A model generated the notes under the pieces. The model was not told the origin of the DNA. It searched no databases and saw nothing but the letters and a program-made list of their open reading frames with translations. A program made the translations under genes and the position numbers. From Rusavskia elegans (Eukaryota; Ascomycota; Lecanoromycetes; Teloschistales; Teloschistaceae): a stretch of 64,000 nucleotides of DNA. Positions 1 to 12,555 of the stretch are shown piece after piece. The stretch is from positions 23,757 through 87,756 of the forward strand of contig SAUG01000139.1 in NCBI GenBank assembly GCA_011316305.1, written 5' to 3'. Each line of letters opens with the position of its first letter. The first letter of the stretch is position 1.

Positions 1-3000
1 ATAATATCTAGAGTTTTAGATTATTAATAAATAGCCTGCTATTTTATACGCTACCGTCTTTATTATATAGTATTACGTTCCCGTTTAACGGCAGCGGGAA
101 GTTATCTACGACCTATATTAAAGATTAAATAGGCTAGTAATAGCTTCGCTAAACTTAAAAAGGAGCTAGTAAAAGTAGAATAGAAGGAGCGAAGGTAGAA
201 ATAGGAAATTCGCGTAGAATCTACCGCCTTATAAAGAAGTAAAGGGTAAGACCTTTAGCTAATTAATTATTATTTTTAAATTTTTTTAACGTATATATAT
301 ACGGATAATTATATAGGTTACTATTAGATTAATTAGACAATTAAATCTTCCCGGCGATTAATTAGATAATTAAATCTTCTCTTGCCCTAAACGATAATTA
401 TACTAGCGGTAGCGGTAGAAAGCGGCGGGAAGCAGGATTTAGATAAATATTAAAACTAATAGCGACTATATAGTTAGATATACTATAAACTATTACGATT
501 ATTTTAGTTCTAAAAGCTGGAGGTTTATTATAAAACGATTCTATAGAACTTTTATACCGGAATAGTATTAATAGGACGATATTAATATACGGTACGACCG
601 ACCGATTTTAACCAAGTCCTATAGGATACCCGCCTAACTCTAACTCTCCGCACCGTACAATTAGAACCCTCGTTTTCTATAAAGAAAAGCCTTTTAAATT
701 TAATATCCTTAAAATCTATTACTAGTAAGGTATTAAGCCTATTATTAACCTTACGTATTTATTTCCGGAGCCGAAGGTTAGTATTAAAATAATATAAAGA
801 AAATAGTCTTTTATTATTATTATCTATTATATATAATAGAAAGATAATTAAACTACTCTAGTATTTAGTATAGCGGTCTAAAGTCGATAATTTTTAGATT
901 CTATAGAATATTTTAGCTTATATATAACCTTCTTTAAAGGATTTTAAGATACGAATAATTATTTAATTAATTAAAGACCGCGAAGTCCCGGGGATAGCTA
1001 ATCGACGAAGAGTTTTTAATATACTAAATATAGTATATTTAACTAAAATATTCGGATGAGCGGGCTATTAGCTTATTAGTAATAGTTTAATATAAAGTAA
1101 TATAGTTTAAAAGGAAAGAGTCTTTACTATATATAAGCGGTTCTATATATTTTCGAAGATTTTATTTATCTATTTCGAACCCTACGATCTAACGACTAAT
1201 TCCTATATAATTAAACTACGGAGTACTAAAACCGGTATTTTAGAAATCGGATAAAAGTAGACGATTATATATTTATTTCTAATCCTACTAGCTGCTTTTA
1301 TATTAATTTTTAAGGAGCGATAAAAGAAAATAATTCTCTTCCGCCGTTATCTATAATATATCGAGCTAAATCTCTATTTAGCCTGCTAGTAGCTTCGGTA
1401 ATAGTTTTATTACGAAAAACTTTAACTATTACTTTAGTAGTAAAGATTATATATAAACCTAACTGATATTACTATTTTATAACGGAGTTTTTTTAAATCG
1501 ATAGCTAATACTATAAACCTCGCTTAGATACTTTTCGACTATATTTCGATTTTTACTAAAGGATTTTTTATTAAGATTATATATAGTTGCTGCGTATTAG
1601 AAATTCGTTTCTAGTATTAGATACGGGATAGGTAGCCTACTAGAAGGTATTTCTAGTAAAAAAGGTTTAGCGATTTCTAAACCTTTAATTTCTTTATATA
1701 TAGCCTTTAATACTGGACCTTTAGTTATATATAGCTTTTATAGATAGCGTTTAACTCTAGTTCGAAAAAGATAGTAGCTATATTCTATATAAATAATTAC
1801 TTATATAGAAGTATTATATACTAATCCGATTACTTCTATTTCTACCGCGGTAGATACCGCTACGGATCTCGTAGATCGCTGAATACTATACTTACGATTA
1901 ATAAAAAAGCTAGCTTTAAAAAAATAGATATAATTGCGTATATATCTAGGATAGTAACTTTTTTATATATATACGTAATTAGATAATAGTTTTTATTAAT
2001 AAAAGTAAAAATCTAAAATATAGGCGGTAGGGCAAAAGTAACCCTATAATTATTAAAGTAGTTTCGAAAGTTTATATATAAATACGACTAGCCTAAACTC
2101 TCTAGTAAAACTCTTTCGAATTTCTTATTTATAACGGCGTTCGAATACGTTTATTAAATTCTAAAACTTTATACGTAAATATAGAACGTTATAGAGTATT
2201 ATATATAGAGTAAAAGCTATAAATAGAAATAAATAGAAGCCGGAAGATCTATAAGATAATTTAGCTCTATATAACTAATAGAATTAATAGAAATAGTAGA
2301 ATATTCGAAAAACCGGTTCTTTTCTAGAACTTATTTTTTATAAATATCTAACCGCTACTAAACCTATATATAATACTTTCGGCTATACCCGATCTATTTT
2401 GATTTCTAAAGCTGTAGATAATTAACTTTTAACGGCAAAACCCGAAACCTCTATATAAATAATAGCGCTATTCCTCTAATTCTAAATCTTCTTTAATCCT
2501 ATACCTTGGTTACCTATAAGATTCCCTAGATATAAAACTACCTGCCGGTTACTAGAATTATATACAACTAACTACCGGTTATTAGAAATATTATTATCTA
2601 TTTTAGGACCTTCTTCTCTAGCTAAATAGTATACTACCGGGACTATATAGAAGCTGATTAGTTTAACTATATAATAAATAATAATATATAGTAGATATAG
2701 AAAAGTAAATATATAATATAATTTATATATTATATATTTTATAATAGGTAAAGAGGCCGCTAGATTACCGACTTTTTTAAAAAGATTCTATATTTATATA
2801 GAACTATACCTTTTCTACTAGATTTTTAACTAGTTTAGGTCCTTTTTTTTATCTATAAATAGTTTATTTCTTGCCGCTAAAACCTGAAATAAGGTTAGTA
2901 TCTAAAGCCCTCGGGTAGATATAATAGAGAGATTACTACGTTTATATATATAAGGTAAAATCTTCGCTATATATAATAAAATACTAGTCTAGAGAATTAG

Positions 3001-5063
3001 TTTATCTATCGGTACCGCTAAAACGGTAAAAGGGTCGGATTTTAGATAGATTAAGTCGCCGTTCCGTATAATACTATTAAAGTAACTACTATTAAACGGA
3101 GATACTATATATAATAGTTAGCTAATATACTTTTAATAGAAATAACCCGCGTCTACTAATAACTAGTAGAATAGGTATTAGATAACTTACTAATTAGATA
3201 TTTCAAGTAATTAGACGTAATATAATAGATAAAGCGGATATATTAATTAGTAGTCTATATAAAACTATTAGTAATTCTACCTTTTATACTAAACCTTATA
3301 TATAAGGCCCGTTCTAATATATAAACTCGTATATAAAATAATATTTAGATATTTATAAACTGGTTTCTAGTAGTATTAGGGTACGTAGAAGGAGTTTCGA
3401 TACTCTAAATAAGTAATTCGAAATTTAGAAAATAGAAATTAAAGAATACAAAGCGAGTTATTTAATAGAATAAATTAATACTAGCTCTATATAGATCTAT
3501 ACGGGTAATCTTATAATATAATAGATATAAATAAATAATGGAATAAAGATAAGAGTTATATATAATATAGAGGTAAGATAAAATCTTATATATAGCGAGG
3601 ATTTTAGAGGTAAAAAGGTTATATAGATTTAGGTATAACCCCGTTTAGATAAAATCTGGAATATAAAATCTAGAACGAATTCGTTCGGTTTATATATAGT
3701 ACTATTATATAGAGACCTATTATTTAGAACCTTTATATATAGATATTTAGCTAATCTAGGTTAGAGAATATAAACTATAGAGCTAAAGTTTACGATTAAC
3801 CCGCGTTATATATAAATAAAAAACCTCTAATAATAAACCCGATACCGGCTTAAATCGTCTATTTATAACGGTATTTAAATACGTTTATTAAGCTCTAAAA
3901 CTATATATATAAATATAGAATATTATAAAGCCTTATATATAGAATAGAAATATACGGGAAAACCGACTGGAACCTAATAGAGATAGGAGATAACTAAGAT
4001 TTATACAGCTAATAGAAATATACTCCCGACTGGAATTTATACAAATTCCACTCTTTATTATTGTTAGGATATATTTACTAAGTATCTATATAATATTAAT
4101 ATTAGAAAATTAAAAAAAATCTACTATAAATATTTTATACCGAATAGGATCTTATATTTATTTACAGTAGATAGGTAATATAATTAGTAAAGATTCTAAA
4201 AGAAAATAGGATATAATAGATAAAAGTTTTAAAAGATAATAAAATATAATTAGTCTAGATATAATAATAGAAAAAACAGTTATTTAACGAACTATATAAA
4301 TTTAATAATATCGTTTATTTTTATTATTATATTTTTACTAAAGGTCGAAAATAATAAAAGCGGGTCTTTTTTTTTACCCGCTATAACTAAAGATTAGAGC
4401 GAAGTCGATAAAGGCGGTTGAAATATAATTTAATATAAATATAATTAAAATCTAAAAGTAAAATAAAACTCCGATAAAATAAATAATAGGAAGAAAAAAA
4501 AATAATAAATACTAAAATTCAGTTAATAGAAATACTTCGTTAGAATTAAACGTAAATCTGGATAGAAATAGAAATAAAAGATAGGATAAAATACGGGTGG
4601 AAAAGCTAATAGAATTCTATTTTAAAAATTAAATATAGATTTAGATTAACGGTAAAAAGTAGAATTAAATATATTAGAAAATTAATAGAATTTAATCTTT
4701 AGAATCGAGCGAAGTTCGTAGTAGTAAAAGAATATTTAAAGCTAATAACTAAAATCTATTAATAGACGACGTACATGCTAGAAGTATAGACTAATAATAA
4801 CTACGACTATTAAAACTAAAAATTAGCTATTTAATAATTAAAACTAGTAATATTAATTCTATAGCGAAAATAATAGATATTAAAGAATAGTGAAATTTAT
4901 ATAAAGTAAAAGTTATTTAATTAGATATAATCTAAAGGCAAAAGATATATATAATTAGAACCGGTCGCGAAATCGAATATTTATTAATTTTAACTATATT
5001 TTACATATCTATCTACTTTATATTATATTTTTTCCCACTATAATAAAGTTACGATATTATAAA
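1..5063. repeat. RIP-eroded AT-rich repeat DNA, no intact gene
   Basis: This stretch is very AT-rich, with TpA everywhere, CpG retained and CpA/TpG nearly missing; this pattern indicates RIP rather than simple AT bias. I see no long open frame and could not name an element. One segment of roughly 90 bases occurs twice, at about 2126-2215 and 3860-3946, with weaker similarity on both sides, so at least one older repeat is present in two degenerate copies. Nothing else in it could be supported. Confidence 0.75.
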
Positions 5064-5404
5064 TAGATTGGTTAATTCGAATCGAATTTCTATTAAACTA
5101 TCGGGAACTCGACCCGCTAAACGGTCGAATCCGAATCGAATTCGGATATCCGATAGAAATCCGTTAAATCTTTTTTATTAATAATATAAAATTGGTAATA
5201 CATTTAAATAAAACGTATAATCTAACTAAAATCTTTTTAGTTAACGTAGTTCATTAATTAGAATTTTTTTAGATAAATAGATATAATTTTTATATCAAAA
5301 TTATACTTTTATATTAAAATTTAACGTCTTAGCGGATTCGAATAGAATCGGATCGGATTCGGTTAACTAATCCGAATTCGAAATTCGACTCGACGGCCAA
5401 TTTA
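5064..5404 (-). mobile_element. hAT-like MITE copy 1 (341 bp)
   Basis: The ends are imperfect inverted repeats (TAGATTGG at the left, CCAATTTA at the right) matching the family termini TAGACTGG/CCAGTCTA. Subterminal DNA is full of short inverted GGGTCGGATT/AATCCGACCC-like words. The flanking 8-mers ATTATAAA (5056-5063) and ATTACGAG (5405-5412) differ only by transitions, consistent with one 8-bp target duplication mutated by RIP. It is reversed relative to the copy at 40133. There is no coding capacity. Confidence 0.7.
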
Positions 5405-5614
5405 ATTACGAGGCGTCTTCGTTACGAAGATAATTATAAAAGATAAACGGAAGCAGTATTTAGTAATTATATTAATAACTAATAATAGAAGTTATTTACT
5501 AGACTGTTAAAAGCTATATATATAGAAAAAGAATCGATATATCCGACGGAGCTAATCTACTAAAAAGAAACGATCCCGCGGTTCTAGTAATTCTAATTAA
5601 ACCGAACTATTAGT

Positions 5615-5667
5615 CCGCTTGCCTGATAAATAAGCTTGGGTACTTCTATGGAATCGTGGACGTAATA
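5615..5667 (-). repeat. Truncated, inverted LTR end
   Basis: The last ~50 bases are the reverse complement of the start of the 410-bp LTR family (GGAATCGTGGACGTAA at the right edge), in a diverged form. With the intact solo LTR starting at 5674 it makes a 17-bp perfect inverted repeat (5649-5665 against 5676-5692, 10-base spacer). DNA from 5413 to here is AT-rich with no recognisable feature. Confidence 0.6.
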
Positions 5668-5673
5668 CGAGAT

Positions 5674-6084
5674 TGTTACGTCCACGATTCCACAGAGGTA
5701 TACTGGAAGATTGATTATATAAACGAGTCTAATTAACTATAGCCGCCTATAGCCGCTATAGCCGATTTTTATATAAAACCTTTTAGTAGACGGCTATCTA
5801 TCGATACTATCGGCTATTTTTACTATATATATCGCTCTTTACTTCTATTAGATAGCTTTTTTTATTAGTTATTAATATAATTATTAAATATATCTTTACT
5901 ATTCTTTTTTTAATTATCTATATAATATAGACGCCTTATAATATCGTAACTATACCTTCGCGGCTACGCGGGATTAGTTATAATAATCTACGCTAGGACT
6001 CCCTTACTATTTAGTAGCTCGGACTACGCCTACGGCTGTAGCTAGGCTCGAGCGTAACGCCCTTTGACGTATAGGGACGTTACA
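5674..6084 (+). repeat. Solo LTR with 5-bp target duplication, weakly RIPped
   Basis: This 411-bp LTR begins TGTTACGTCC and ends GGGACGTTACA, with TG..CA ends. It is flanked by the perfect direct repeat GAGAT (5669-5673 and 6085-6089), so it is a solo LTR left by LTR-LTR recombination. It is noticeably richer in GC than the LTRs at 14462 or 26034, which suggests a younger insertion. The same family brackets the elements at 14462, 26034 and 36205. Confidence 0.9.
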
Positions 6085-6890
6085 GAGATTCTAACGTTCG
6101 AAAATCTTTAATCCGCTATTATATAGGTAGACTAGGCCCGATCGGGTAAAGCGCTATAGCGTTCGATAGCGCTAAACTAAAGCTGAAAAACTTACTATTT
6201 AGATTTTCTATTTTAGGCTTCTATTTAATTGGAATGGACCTCTAAAATTAATTGGAATGGACCCTTCCAGATTCAGGTATACTACGTGTACTGTAGAATG
6301 TATCTCTAAAAAATAAACAGGATGGATATCTATTTCAATTAACTATACTGGTTAGTTTCTTGGTTTTGTTCCTAGATCCAATCAATATTCAATCACATCT
6401 GCTTTGCAATTTTTTTGGCTCGCTTTACCCTACCAGCCCCACTTTAACACCGTCGCACCATGCATCTTTCTGTCCAGACTAGTGTCATGTGAGGGGTTAC
6501 GCAGGTATTCTGTCGCCCCCTGTCGCGCACGCCTGGTTGTGGTTGAGTTGCTGCCTGGAAGGTTTGCCTGGTTGCCTGATTGCCTGATTGCCTGGTTGTA
6601 TGGTTTTCTGATTTCCTTTCATCGGTTCTGTAGTGGTTTAGATTCTTCTCTAGCCGGAGTGTTGTCGAAGCAATTGATGTTGTCTGCTGCGTACTGACTG
6701 CCTCGTCGTATCAAATACTATCCAGACGGGGCAAGTAGGCGAACAACGTAGTACGGCTATATTCAGGAGGACGACAACATACTAATTGACTCTAAGCGGT
6801 CCCGTGTATCGGTTGCGCAGATTGCTGTGGTCCGGGTGCCCTGAACACATTCCACTCCCTACTTCGTCAAATCTCCCGGGCTTTTAGAAT
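6085..6890. other. Transition from AT-rich block to gene island
   Basis: AT-rich repeat DNA gives way to balanced composition at about 6200-6300. There is a doubled AATTGGAATGGACC at about 6226-6265 and a small tandem array of TTGCCTGA-like 8-mers at about 6561-6600. A 97-codon open stretch (6404-6697) starts at TTG, is low in complexity and was not called. The distal part should hold the promoter of the AAA ATPase gene; no clear TATA box is seen. Confidence 0.5.
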
Positions 6891-9526
6891 ATGGGTCAGT
6901 ATCCTTTTCCCATTTAGCACATTTGCGTGAACAGAATTGATTGTGCTTTTTCAAACAAGCAGAGTTCGACGATGGTTTCAACTACCCTCATTCCCCCAAC
7001 CTGCCATGGCAGGATATGGAGGACGAGTTCCACGGCACAATGCCTGCCGCTACGGGGCACGAACCCACCGAGTCCGAGCCCGCCGAGCACGAGTCCGGCG
7101 ACTTTGAAATCACCATCGACCCTTCCAACTTGATGTTCGACATGCCGGAAGCCCCGCAAGTGGAGGTCGAGGAGAAAGACCGAGGCGGTGACGCCCTGGT
7201 GCAGACTTTCTACGAAGGGCCGGCTAGATGCAAGTGCTGCACCAACTGGGTCGAGAAACCGCCGCCGCGGATACCGGAAGCTACGCAAGATCGGTACGAT
7301 CAAGCCGCCATCCGCATCTACAAGAAAAAGGGGGGCACAAAAAGGTACGGGAGTATCCTGGGTCAAAGGATCGAGGAGATCGAGATCCAGAGTCCGGTGA
7401 TCATCAAGGCCATCCAGCCGCTGTTGACCGAGGTCGGGATGCCGGTCCACTCGGAGCGGCACGGTCTTCTTATGTCCTCGCCCTTCAAGGAGCTCTATTT
7501 CGCGCATTCAAAGATCCTGAATCTTGTGCAGCAGTATGAGCCCGGTAGCCTTGAGCGAAGACATTTGGATGTCCTTGCCCAGACTTTGGATGAGCTGTTC
7601 GCGGATGTTTCCAGGGAAGTTACGGATTTGAACGCCGAGAAACGGACTTCTTTCCGGTACCTCTGGACCTTGTTCCCTAAAGACATAATTGTCTACTCTC
7701 GAGTGCATGGCCTGGATAGACTGTACCAAGTAATAACCGCCGAGCAGAATAAGGAGTGCATCCACGTGCGATGTCGTCATGTCCGCTTCAATGGGGTGAG
7801 GTTTGGCACAGCCCGTACTACTGTCCATATCCATGAATTCAACGGCTACAAGCTCATCAGCGAATTGCCGGTGTTCCCACTTGGATTCCACCCTGATCCA
7901 GATTTGGAGGAGAGGCTAGCCGATAGGGGATCGAGGGTGTTGGACTTCCAGGGAACGTCGTACCGAAATTACAATGGTTCCGCCAAAGCAGCGAAGGATG
8001 ATGATGAAGAAGAATATGACAAAGATGACGAGCTCAAGTCCTATCATGTAAGTCATTCGCCATTTCTGGCAGCCAGACTTTGATCAAATAGGTTACTGGG
8101 CGAGTCATCATTGACCCTTTCGCCTTCGAAAAGTTCGAACCTGGTTGTGTTACCGTCTTGGAGAAGATGGAGGGAGCCAAGGAGAGATCAGAAGCCGAGA
8201 AAAGTGAACAGAGTTCCATGTACGCCATCTTTCGCGACCTCGCAAAGGAATCTCGAAGAGGTCTTCGACCATCGATTGAGACGCAACAACTGAACACAAC
8301 GAAACTTCGGAAGCATCGCGAGTGTCTGTGTTTGATGTCACCAATTCTGCCCGGTTTCTCGCTTAAGATCAAGAAATGGCGTAAGTGCTCTTGGTTTCAG
8401 CTTTTCGCTTCCTACCGCTGAGATATCCTAGTATCCTTCTACGTAGACAACATCACAACTGTCTCTTGGAACGAAGAAGCATACGATCATCTGGTATTGC
8501 CAGAAAACACGAAAGACCTCCTCCGGACATTCGTTGGGAAACATGGGCAATCGAGAGCGAACTATCCTGATGACGTGGTTGGTGGTAAAGGTTTGCGCCA
8601 CTGTGAAGGGTTGAGTACGGATGGACTCCCATCGAGCTGATCAGCACTCAGGCCAAGGCCTCATCATACTTCTAGATGGGCCACCTGGCACCGGCAAAAC
8701 ACTAGCCGCCGAGGCTGGTAAATCTTTCATTCCTGACTGAGTATGAAGAGTACTGACTTTTGCAACTCAAAGTGGCCGATAAGACGAGATTGCCGCTGAT
8801 GTACCTGCATGCGGAAGACTTGGGCACGAAAAGCTCCCAGGTTGGATTAAGGCTTTCCAGAGCGCTCGACCTTGCTACCGAATGGAATGCCGTTGTTCTC
8901 TTAGATGGTATCCACCGCTTTGTAATCAATCTTTGAGGTTTCTAACCAGACTCGATAGAAGCGGATACTTTTCTCGCGCAAAGATCGCTCGATTCTGCTC
9001 CCCGTAACGAAATCGTGGCTGGTAAGAGGCTGTCTTCCCATGTGGTTTTTTTGGCAGTAGTTCGATAGACGTGCTTACATTCCACAATGTCTTAGCCATG
9101 TTTCGACATCTTGAATACTACCAAGGCATAATCTTCTTGACCACGAACCTTGTGGGCAGTATTGATGAAGCGTTCTTGTCTCGGACCAACCTTCACATCC
9201 GCTTCCCAGCGCTCTCTGCTGCTTCCCGCCGCGCAATTTGGAGCAATTTCCTCGGCAGACTGCGTTTCTTTGACCCCCCATCAATGGCGCAAGATGATGA
9301 CCCAGGCACTCAAGCGGTCGCAACGTACGCATTAGACCTGGCTCCGGAAGATCTGGACTCGCTGGCTGAATGGAACCTCAACGGCCGAGAGATAAAGAAC
9401 ATTGTGAAGAATGCCCACTTCATCTGTTATTATGGTCACCTTAACATGTCCTTGGACCGGCTCACGGAAGCCATTCATGTTACGACGCCATTCGCTGGGA
9501 AAGTATCTCCTGATCAAGGAGCTTAG
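6891..9526 (+). CDS. Fungal AAA+ ATPase with DUF7025-type N-terminal region
   Basis: The model has eight exons: 6891-6894, 6963-8047, 8092-8380, 8432-8584, 8652-8717, 8773-8907, 8959-9021 and 9096-9526. These give 741 codons in phase. The first exon is only ATGG and is inferred from a GT..AG intron that removes an upstream stop; if it is wrong, the start is the ATG near 7016. The N-terminal half resembles the DUF7025 region that precedes a single AAA module in many fungal proteins (LWTLFPKD, GRVIIDPFAFEKF). Walker A is GPPGTGKT (about 520-527), Walker B is VVLLDEAD (about 573-580), sensor 1 is IIFLTTN and the arginine finger region is FLSRTNLHIRF. All catalytic residues are present, so an active ATPase is expected; its substrate is unknown. 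The acceptor at 8958 was chosen because it restores Walker B exactly. The gene converges on the Clr5 gene 183 bp downstream. Confidence 0.9.
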
Positions 9527-9709
9527 AGGTCTTGGTTGAATGTCTGGCCTGCTATTAAGTGTTCGACGAAGTGGGGTATGGGCTGGGTTGCCATGCATAA
9601 AGATGTTTCAGGGCAGAAAAGACAAGAAATTAGCCTTGAGAAAAGGTTCGGAAGAACGGTGTACTATACTTTGGACAGTCATCTGCAGGGGAGTAATCGA
9701 TTTCGCCCT

Positions 9710-11393
9710 TCACCGAGCGTGGCCCCCCTCATCAGTATTATCGCTCATGACAGGACCCTCGTCTGAAGGATAAGGGTCGAACTGAAGTGCTTCCTCATCT
9801 TCCTGCTCGTCCCAATCGGTGCTGCCATTGTCAAATACTAATTCTTCTTCCTCTTCTTCTCCTTGCACGCTGTCGCATCCCAACCCCGATTCGGTGTTTG
9901 GTAGTCTGAGTCCACGGCAATAGCTGCAGACCCGACCGTCTGCTTCGATCTGAAAAGGACGGAATTTTTCTTCTGTCAGGGGACCCCGGGCGTGTACTTC
10001 ATGGAAACCCTGATGACGGTAGGCTATGTCTCTCCATGTTGCCTTTTGCACGTGTGTTCTACCTATAAACACGTCCAAAAAATCTGTCAAGCAGGAATAG
10101 GTTCTCTTGGCAGTACAGACTGATAAGGGTACATGAGCTTTTACCGCAGTGTGTGAATCGATGACATCCAAGAGCATACAGGCGCTGTGACAATAGTTGC
10201 ATTCCCGAACTCTCGGATCACGATCAACGACCATGCAAACTCGCATGAGCAGTAGCCTTGATTCGGGGACATTAATAGTGAACCGGATCAACAGGCTTAT
10301 GAGGCCCATCTCAGGATACGGTAATGAAGGGTCACCAAATAAATTGTTCGCCATAGCTTGGGTTTCGGAGCTCGTTGATTCTTCCATGAGACGCCACCCA
10401 TTGAGCCACTTGGTAGTATCGCGCCGCCCGAGGCCCAGCATAGTCTGACAGAGAGTCCGTTGTTTTACATGGCTGATGAGTTGCAGGGTTGTAGAGGCGG
10501 ACATGGTCACTGCTTTGGAGGACACCCAGCATTCTGGAGCCGCCGGGTCGGTAGTCCAAGGATTCCGAGCTACTAGGCGGGTTATGCTGGGCGATCGAAG
10601 GATGGACTCCAAACCACTGGCCAAATTGTTCGCTTGCAATATGATCTTCGCGGTTTGTTCCTTGGTGGCTACCAGCCCGCGGCACGCTACTCCATGTGCT
10701 GCACCTTGATGCAAATGTTGATTTACTTGAGAGGCTGTCTTGTCGGTCAACGGTTTCCTTTCGAAGAGTACATCAATAGTCACAGTATCCGCTGTCGTAT
10801 CATAATGTTGTCTGATCTCGGATGCGAATGACTCGTAGCCTTCCAATACTGGTGAACCTGCATCTAGAACGGTCTCCGGGGTATGATAAGTGATGCCCAG
10901 AGGAGTGGCTGTTATTTTGTCAGTGAGGTAGGATCGGGAACAGTTAAGATTCGGCTACCAACACGACGGAGGGGACGGCAGATCACTCTGCCCACTGTTG
11001 ATCCGGCTGACTAAGCGCTCCCAGCGGTCATTGTCCAATGGAGCATCTCCGATACTGAAGAGCGTGCCGACTCCTCTCTCGCGAGCCCGTTGCTGCTGTT
11101 TTGCGACCAGGCGTCAGAGGCCTTGATGTTTTTTTTCAAGGCCCATTCTTTGATTTTGTTCTTATATTGGCGAAGACTAAACGATGCACTAATTGTTACT
11201 GCAATGATAAGGAAGGCTTCGACCCAGCCCAGTTAACGTACCTAGCTTTAAATCCCGACTCAATTTCCAATATTTCCATGACACTCTCAAGAGGTTTGTC
11301 CTGCTGTATGTACAGTAGAACGAAGGCATCTTTAATACCTTCCCAGTCTCCTGCCGTGTGCCGGTGTCGGCGCTGCAGTGTGTTTGGCGGCAT
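9710..11393 (-). pseudogene. Clr5-domain protein gene with one apparent frameshift
   Basis: The ATG is at 11391-11393. The Clr5 domain is assembled across an intron (11177-11241): GDWEGIKDAFVLLYIQQDKP on exon 1, then FKASLRQYKNKIKEWALKKN on exon 2. Clr5 is a fungal N-terminal domain, probably DNA-binding or regulatory. Near 11102-11112 the reading frame jumps: the domain frame soon hits a stop, while the next frame continues sensibly (VAKQQQRARERGVGTLFS). A single missing base explains this and also brings the total length into phase. A second intron, about 10909-10986 (donor uncertain), leads to a 1.2-kb last exon with two CxxC pairs (CNYCHSAC, CSYCRG) and an acidic C-terminus. It is either a pseudogene or a one-base sequence error; I could not tell which. 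Confidence 0.7.
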
Positions 11394-12146
11394 CGTGGGA
11401 ATCCAAAAATTGACGTCCACTCTCTACCATACGCATGCAGAAGTAGCACTACAAGCAGTAGGACGCGATGGGGTCTCTTCAGATTAGATATTCAAGGTTC
11501 CAGAAAACAATCAGACAGACAGATTGGGAACGCGTCGGATGAGCCTGAAGCCGAATTCTATAACAAAGCGGGAACAAGACCGAGGCTAATATATGCAGGT
11601 GGGGCCAAGGCCGTCCGAGCTTGAACCACCCCATCGTCGAGAACAAAAGTGCAGTAAAATTTAGGTGGGAGGGCGGCTGCTGCCAAGACAACAAGCGAGC
11701 AAATGACAGTGTGCTTTGCCTCCAACTGCAACACCACGAGCAAATGGATGCGAGCTTTACATATATTGGCTTCGCTTACCACGTATCTGTCCAGAAAGAC
11801 AAGTCATTCACCCACTCAATATTTCAATGCAAAAGTGCATTATAGCTCTGCCCGCATTCTCCCGGATATCAGCCCTCCCTCATGCCAGCCTAGCCACTGA
11901 ATCTGATCCCCTGACCATGGAGATACCGTCCAGCCCCTGCTATATGTCGATCGACCACGAATCAATGTTTGGCGGCCCTGTGAGCAACGTCCTGCTTGGT
12001 ACGTCGCGGTGCCTAGCTCTTCCGGCCGATGAACTGGGTGCAAGGTGACAACCGCAAGCCATGTCCATAAATACCGCTCCCCTCCCCACTGAAGTGTCCG
12101 ATCTTATCACTCTCCTCTTCCACTGCCTTCACACCCAACATCCAAC
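11394..12146. promoter_or_regulatory. Divergent intergenic region, Clr5 gene / 108-aa gene
   Basis: The two flanking genes point away from each other, so this 750-bp stretch should hold both promoters. A TATA-like CATAAATAC (about 12064-12072) followed by a CT-rich stretch lies about 75 bp upstream of the ATG at 12147. Several short open stretches occur, but none has a convincing ATG start or protein-like composition. Confidence 0.45.
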
Positions 12147-12555
12147 ATGAGTCGACCAGCCTCTCCTTCGATGCAGGGCTCCGATGAGTCACCACAGGTC
12201 CTTGGTCAGGGTCCCACTATCGTGAAGCTATCAAAGATCCTAACAGGCGTGCAGGGACGTTTGAAAGCTCCGCAAGTGAATACACACCGCTCAGCAAGGA
12301 CAAAGGAACCACAAATCAAGTAAAGGAGGAAGGGCGTTCTTCGTAAGCATCGCTTCTTGCAAACATCTTTCCCGAAATTGAACTAACACCACGACTCGCA
12401 GCATACGCGAACCGGAAGAGACGAGAGCAGGCCGAGGGAATGTAGAAAAACCACACAAGAACAGCGTCGCCATGCAAAGATGGCTCGACGAGAAACCAAA
12501 TGAACAACCGTTCAGCAGCATCCGCTACCACGCGGAGAGTGGGAAGAAGCATTGA
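12147..12555 (+). CDS. Small two-exon hypothetical protein (108 aa)
   Basis: Exons 12147-12319 and 12402-12555 are joined over an 82-nt intron with donor GTAAAG, branch-like CTAAC and acceptor CGCAG. The splice keeps the frame and removes the stop at the end of exon 1. The protein begins MSRPASPSMQGSDE, is polar and charged, and has a C-terminal segment NSVAMQRWLDEKPNEQPF. It has no signal peptide, membrane segment or domain I recognise. It lies 0.8 kb from the edge of the large AT-rich block. The splice signals and TATA-like upstream sequence argue for a real gene; its function is unknown. Confidence 0.6.

Noticed and set aside
1..6200. Possible CRISPR-like or satellite array in the repetitive AT DNA
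   Set aside because: No regularly spaced direct repeats; similarity comes from dispersed transposon copies and low complexity.
6404..6697. 97-codon open stretch at the edge of the first AT block
   Set aside because: Starts at TTG, is made partly of an 8-bp tandem repeat and has no recognisable product.
6914..7507. 197-codon minus-strand frame
   Set aside because: Lies entirely opposite the coding exon of the AAA ATPase gene; a shadow frame.
8908..8949. Shorter intron (42 nt) in the AAA gene ending at CTAACCAG
   Set aside because: Also keeps the frame but inserts three residues into Walker B; the acceptor 9 bases later restores the exact DEAD-like motif.
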